Source of the DNA: Aeromicrobium senzhongii | GTDB lineage: Bacteria > Actinomycetota > Actinomycetes > Propionibacteriales > Nocardioidaceae | Assembly: GCF_014334735.1 (NCBI RefSeq) | Contig: NZ_CP060587.1 | Location: forward strand, 124,001-188,000 | Length of the DNA: 64,000 nt | Direction: 5' to 3' | In this document: positions 60,094-64,000 of the stretch, piece by piece | How positions within the stretch are numbered: the stretch's first letter is position 1 | Layout: each line of letters begins with the position of its first letter | Translations under genes and position numbers: made by a program | Notes under the pieces: generated by a model | Databases searched by the model: none | What the model was told of the DNA's origin: nothing | Seen by the model: the letters and a program-made list of their open reading frames with translations, nothing else

Positions 60094-62379
60094 TCAGTCG
60101 AGGCAGGAGCCCAGCACGGCGTCCAGCAGAACGACCGCTCCGGCCTTGTCCAGCGGGTGATTGCCGTTGCCGCACTTCGGCGACACCACGCAGGACGGAC
60201 ACCCGTCGCGGCACGCGCAGTCACTGATCGTCTGGCGCGTCATCCGCAGCCACGCGGCCATCTGCTCGTAGCCCCGTTCGGCGAAGCCGGCACCGCCGCG
60301 GTGACCGTCGTGGACGAAGACGGTGAGCCGCCCCGTGTCGGGGTGGTGGGCGGTCGAGAGGCCGCCGATGTCCCAGCGGTCGCACGTCGCCAGCAGCGGC
60401 AGGATCCCGATGGCGGCGTGCTCGGCGGCGTGGGCCGCGCCCGGCAGCGCCTCGGGGTCCATCAGGCCCAGGGCGACGTCCGTGTCGAGCGTCCACCAGA
60501 CCGCAGCCGTGGGCAGGGTGCGCTCGGGCAGGTCCAGCGGCTCCTCGCCGATGATCCGGCCCGTGCTGCGGTCGCGGATCTGGTAGCCCACGACCTGACT
60601 GACCACCTCGACGTCACCGAACGCGATGGTCGCCGGCCCCCACTGCACCTCGCGGCGCTGCTCGACGATGGTCACGGCGGTCGCGGTCCGGGCGCTCGTG
60701 GTGTGGTGCACCTCGGCCCGCCGCACGACGGCGGTGCCCTGCTCGGGGTCGTAGGCCTCGACCAGGTGGTCCTCGCCGCGGTGGACGTAGATTGCGCCCT
60801 CATGGACCTCGGCGTCGGCCGAGCCCGCGTCGACCGTGCCGACGAGGCGGCCCGTGCTGCCCTCGACGATCTGGACGGGGTGCCCACCCGCCGAGCGGAT
60901 GTCGGCCAGGTCGGCCGCGCGCTCGCGGCTGGTCCAGAACCAGCCGGACGCGCGGCGCCGCAGCATCCCGGCGGCCTCGAGCGCCGCCACGCCCTCGCCG
61001 GCGCGGGGGCCGAAGCGGTCGAAGTCGGCCTCGGTCAGGGGCAGCTCCTGGGCGGCGGCCGCGAGGTGGGGTCCGAGGACGTAGGGGTTCTCGGGGTCGA
61101 AGACGGTCGCCTCGACCGGTGCGCCCAGCACGGCCTCGGGGTGGTTCACCAGGAAGGAGTCGAGCGGGTCGTCGCGCGCGATCATCACGCCGATGCTGTC
61201 CACCCCGGCGCGTCCGGCGCGGCCCCACTGTTGCCACAGGGCGGCGCGGGTCCCCGGGAACCCGACCGAGACGACCGCGTCGAGCCCGGCCACGTCGATC
61301 CCCAGCTCGAGGGCGTTGGTACTGGCCAGTCCGAGCAGGTCCCCCGAGCGCAGCCGCGACTCCAGTTCACGCCGCTCCTCGGGCAGGTACCCGCCCCGGT
61401 AGGTCGCGACCCGGTCGGCCAGCTCGGGGTGCACCTCGCCCAGCGCCCGTCGTGTCGTCATCGCGAGCTGCTCGGCGCCGCGCCGGGAGCGGACGAACAC
61501 GAGGGTGCGGGTGCCGTCCACCACCAGGTCGGTCAGCAGATCGGCGGCCTCCGAGCCCGCGGCGCGGCGGAACTCGACCCCCTCGCGACTGGCCCGCAGA
61601 GGCGGCTGCCAGAACGCGACGGTGCGCGCCGCGTGCGGCGAGGCGTCCTCGGTGACGGCGGTGACCGGGGCGCCCAGCAGGCGTTCGGCCGAGGCGGCGG
61701 GCTCGGCGACCGTGGCCGAGGAGAGCACGAACAGCGGGTCGGCGCCGTAGTGCTGGCAGATCCGGCGCAGGCGTCGCAGGATCAGGGCGACATGGGCGCC
61801 GAAGACCCCGCGGTAGTGGTGGCACTCGTCGATGACCACGACGCGCAGCCCGGCCAGCAGACGAGCCCACCGCTCGTGGGTGGGCAGGATCGTGCGATGC
61901 AGGATGTCGGGGTTGGCCAGCACCCAGTTGGCGTGGTCGCGCGCCCAGGCGCGCTGCTCGCGGCTGTTGTCACCGTCGACCGTGGCCGGGCGCAGGCCCG
62001 CGGCGACCGGCAGGCGGCGCAGCTGGTCGGCCGCCAGCGCCTTGGTGGGCGCTAGGTAGAGCACCGAGGGACGGCGCGCACCGGACAGCGACGAGCCGCC
62101 GCGACCGTCGCGCAGCGCCTGCAGGGCGGCGGCCTGGTAGACGAGGGACTTGCCCGACGCGGTCCCGGTGGCCACGACGACGTGGCGTCGGTCGTGCAGC
62201 GCGGCCAGCGCCTCGGCCTGGTGTCCCCACAGGACGTCGGCACCCTCGGCGGCGAAGAGCTCACGGACCTCGGGGTCGATCCACTCGGGCCACGGTTCGA
62301 CGACCGGTTCGACCGCGGGGTGGTGCTGGATGTGCACCAGTCGCTCGCTGTGACGCGCGAGAGCCGGGTGCAACTGCAT
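60094..62379 (-). CDS. DEAD/DEAH-box helicase with C-terminal cysteine cluster
   Basis: A 761-residue superfamily 2 helicase: Walker A ATGTASGKSLVYQ, DECH box VVVIDECHHYRG, motif III LSSATVAE, motif VI QQWGRAGRAG. The C-terminus (about 670-761) is a DUF1998-like domain with four cysteines CACRDGCPSCVVSPKC that may bind metal. It matches Rv3649-type helicases by content and by linkage to the tad locus. ATG at 62379 preferred. Confidence 0.9.
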   Translation of the reverse strand: MQLHPALARHSERLVHIQHHPAVEPVVEPWPEWIDPEVRELFAAEGADVLWGHQAEALAALHDRRHVVVATGTASGKSLVYQAAALQALRDGRGGSSLSGARRPSVLYLAPTKALAADQLRRLPVAAGLRPATVDGDNSREQRAWARDHANWVLANPDILHRTILPTHERWARLLAGLRVVVIDECHHYRGVFGAHVALILRRLRRICQHYGADPLFVLSSATVAEPAASAERLLGAPVTAVTEDASPHAARTVAFWQPPLRASREGVEFRRAAGSEAADLLTDLVVDGTRTLVFVRSRRGAEQLAMTTRRALGEVHPELADRVATYRGGYLPEERRELESRLRSGDLLGLASTNALELGIDVAGLDAVVSVGFPGTRAALWQQWGRAGRAGVDSIGVMIARDDPLDSFLVNHPEAVLGAPVEATVFDPENPYVLGPHLAAAAQELPLTEADFDRFGPRAGEGVAALEAAGMLRRRASGWFWTSRERAADLADIRSAGGHPVQIVEGSTGRLVGTVDAGSADAEVHEGAIYVHRGEDHLVEAYDPEQGTAVVRRAEVHHTTSARTATAVTIVEQRREVQWGPATIAFGDVEVVSQVVGYQIRDRSTGRIIGEEPLDLPERTLPTAAVWWTLDTDVALGLMDPEALPGAAHAAEHAAIGILPLLATCDRWDIGGLSTAHHPDTGRLTVFVHDGHRGGAGFAERGYEQMAAWLRMTRQTISDCACRDGCPSCVVSPKCGNGNHPLDKAGAVVLLDAVLGSCLD

Positions 62380-62464
62380 GCTCGAAGTCTCCCGCACGGA
62401 CCTGACGGGGGCGCCGCGCGTCGTTCATGTGGGGAGAATCGGTTCCAGATGATTGAATGCGGTC

Positions 62465-62797
62465 ATGGATCTGACGCTCACCGAACGTGAGTCGCCGCCG
62501 TTCCACGTGGTCGAGGTCGCGGGGGAGATCGACGTCTACACCGCGCCGCGCCTGCGCGAGGTCGTCGTCGGCGCGATCGACGACGGACACACCCGGCTCG
62601 TGATCGACATCGAGAACGTGGCCTTCCTGGACTCCACCGGACTCGGGGTGCTCGTCGGCGCGCTCAAGCGCGTCCGGGCGGACAACGGCTCGCTCGACAT
62701 CATCTGCACCAGCGAACGACTGCTGCGCATCTTCGCCATCACCGGGTTGGACAAGGTCTTCGGCCTGCACGCCTCGATCGACGAGCTGGTCTCCTGA
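62465..62797 (+). CDS. STAS-domain anti-sigma factor antagonist
   Basis: A 110-residue protein: [20 protein letters not shown], then [19 protein letters not shown] with the phosphorylatable serine, and [15 protein letters not shown] SpoIIAA/RsbV-type regulator that binds an anti-sigma kinase when unphosphorylated. No kinase gene is in the window. ATG at 62465; a TTG at 62453 is possible. Confidence 0.9.
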   Translation: MDLTLTERESPPFHVVEVAGEIDVYTAPRLREVVVGAIDDGHTRLVIDIENVAFLDSTGLGVLVGALKRVRADNGSLDIICTSERLLRIFAITGLDKVFGLHASIDELVS

Positions 62798-62799
62798 CG

Positions 62800-64000
62800 G
62801 TGACCGACACGCATGTCGCGCGACTGCGTGAGGCCATCGCCGGCTTCACCGTCGACGCCGTCCACGGGGTCCTGGGCGATGAGGCGTGGCGAGCGCTGGC
62901 GCGCTCCGAGACCGTCCCGGGCCTGCGTGCCACGGCCGACGGGTCGTCGCTGTCCACCCTGATCCGGCTCTTCCAGCTGCAGGCACCGGTGCCGCGCTCG
63001 GCCGCGGAGGCCGCCTTCGGCCCGGCGTGGACCGCCGCCCAGGCGCTCGGCCTCGTCACGGTGGACGGGGACGAGGCGCGGGCGCTGCTCGACCTGCGCC
63101 CCTACGGCGACGAGGAGCACGACTGGTGGGTCGTCTGCGACCTCACTCCGGGCCTCGACGGTCGCGAGAACCCCCGCGACCCGCTCTACGTGCTCGGCAT
63201 CAGCGAGGCCTCCTCGTCGCTCGCCCAGCTCACGGTGCGGCCCCAGGTGGGCCGCGCGCTCGATCTGGGCACGGGCTGCGGCGTGCAGGCGCTCCACCTC
63301 ACCGGACATGCCCGCGACGTCGTCGCGACCGACGTCAACCCGCGCGCCGTCGAGTTGGCCGCGCTGACGGCGGCCCTGAACGGACTGGACGTCGACGTGC
63401 GCGCGGGCAGCCTGTTCGAGCCGGTGGCCGACGAGCGCTTCGACCTGATCTGCACCAACCCGCCCTTCGTCGTCTCGCCGCCCGAGGGCGACCGGCTCGT
63501 CTACCGCGAGACCGGGTTCCCCGGCGACGAGGTGGTCCGCCGGATCGTCATGGGCGCCGACCGTCACCTGAACGACGAGGGCTGGTGCCAGCTGCTGGCG
63601 GCGTGGATCCACGAGGACGGCGTGCCGTGGCAGGAGCGGCTGGCCGCGTGGATCGAGCCGACCGGTCTCGACGCGTGGGTGGTCCAGCGCGAGCGGGTCG
63701 ACCTGCCCGAGTACGCCGAGATGTGGCTCGCCGACGCCGGCCTGCGGCATGCGCCGGGCCACGTCGAGCGCTACGACCGCTGGCTCTCCTGGTTCGCCGA
63801 GCAGGGCACCGAGGCCATGGGCTTCGGCTGGATCACGCTGCGCAAGGCCGGTCGCGACGTCCCGCAGGTGCGGATCGAGGAGTGGACGGCGCCGGTCGCC
63901 CAGCCGGTCGGCGCGGACTTCCTCGCCTGGGCGGGGCGCGCCGACGCCCTGGCCTCCGGTGACCTGCTGGCGCACCGGTGGCGTCTCGGGACCGACGTCC
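62800..64000 (+). CDS. SAM-dependent methyltransferase, 3' truncated
   Basis: At least 400 residues, running off the window. GTG start two bases after the STAS gene stop. An N-terminal helical domain (about 1-130) precedes the methyltransferase fold: ALDLGTGCGVQALHLTGHARDVVATD (motif I, near 148), then ICTNPPFVVSP, the NPPF motif of N-methyltransferases acting on adenine or glutamine. The substrate (DNA, RNA or release factor) is unknown. Not the usual PrmC or RlmG length. Confidence 0.82.
   Translation, partial: MTDTHVARLREAIAGFTVDAVHGVLGDEAWRALARSETVPGLRATADGSSLSTLIRLFQLQAPVPRSAAEAAFGPAWTAAQALGLVTVDGDEARALLDLRPYGDEEHDWWVVCDLTPGLDGRENPRDPLYVLGISEASSSLAQLTVRPQVGRALDLGTGCGVQALHLTGHARDVVATDVNPRAVELAALTAALNGLDVDVRAGSLFEPVADERFDLICTNPPFVVSPPEGDRLVYRETGFPGDEVVRRIVMGADRHLNDEGWCQLLAAWIHEDGVPWQERLAAWIEPTGLDAWVVQRERVDLPEYAEMWLADAGLRHAPGHVERYDRWLSWFAEQGTEAMGFGWITLRKAGRDVPQVRIEEWTAPVAQPVGADFLAWAGRADALASGDLLAHRWRLGTDV

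Overview
The window is about 64 kb of very GC-rich chromosomal DNA from an actinobacterium, most likely of the Nocardioidaceae type (Aeromicrobium or Nocardioides-like). This placement is inferred from gene content: Bpa proteasome activator, WhiB-like protein, DUF6458 and DUF6629 proteins, GuaB1, F420-type luciferase-like oxidoreductases, Ku/LigD end joining, an Ssd/Tad pilus locus in the mycobacterial order, frequent GTG starts and many apparently leaderless genes. No insertion sequence, prophage, CRISPR array or rRNA operon was seen. It reads as ordinary core chromosome with tightly packed short operons, many of them convergent with gaps of only a few bases.

Layout. 1-6.2 kb: truncated acyl-CoA dehydrogenase, lipoate ligase, small membrane protein, tRNA-Ser(GGA) with a tandemly repeated 3' flank, then a two-component system whose histidine kinase is fused in frame to a DUF4153/DUF4173 membrane protein. 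6.3-18.7 kb: SRP RNA, secreted M14 peptidase, LytR_C protein, K+/H+ antiporter, aroQ, flavin and F420 enzymes, tRNA-Ser(CGA), CE1758/CE1759-type monooxygenase-reductase pair, tRNA deaminase tadA with its partner gene, upp and an adenosine-deaminase-like gene. 18.8-24.3 kb: proton-translocating transhydrogenase pntAB, SDR, ACT-domain and acetyltransferase genes. 24.3-28.8 kb: the NHEJ pair ku and ligD flanking a GAF-ANTAR gene. 29-36 kb: CsbD protein, a 1228-residue secreted alpha/beta hydrolase with Ig-like repeats, a metallo-hydrolase and a membrane phosphatase. 36.3-42.4 kb: tRNA-Arg(ACG), tRNA-Ser(GCT), tRNA-Ser(TGA), a TetR regulator, nitrilase, quinone oxidoreductase, bpa and a WhiB-HTH protein. 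42.4-52.1 kb: solute symporter with DUF485 partner and LytTR regulator, biotin ECF transporter with a divergent BioQ-like repressor and paired operators, guaB1, LytS-type kinase, methyltransferase and a degenerate Fic-like protein. 52.4-64 kb: HAD phosphatase, ssd, tadABC, two small pilin-like genes, two TadE-like genes, BCCT transporter, DEAD/DEAH helicase, STAS protein and a truncated methyltransferase.

Functional links. All four serine tRNA isoacceptors (GGA, CGA, GCT, TGA) lie within 36 kb, together with tRNA-Arg(ACG) and the deaminase that modifies its wobble base. The LytTR regulator and LytS-type kinase flank the biotin module and probably form one two-component pair controlling the symporter. 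Ku and LigD give a full bacterial end-joining system. The tad locus follows the order of the M. tuberculosis Rv3661-Rv3654c region with a BCCT gene placed before the helicase.

The most notable observations are: the 88-bp tandem repeat grown from the end of tRNA-Ser(GGA); the kinase-DUF4153 fusion with an intact internal ribosome binding site; a TANNNT hexamer 6-7 nt before the start codon of about twenty genes, indicating widespread leaderless transcription; a coding sequence that begins one base after a tRNA; and near-identical terminators behind two different tRNA-Ser genes. All functional calls rest on motif recognition by eye; no database search was run.
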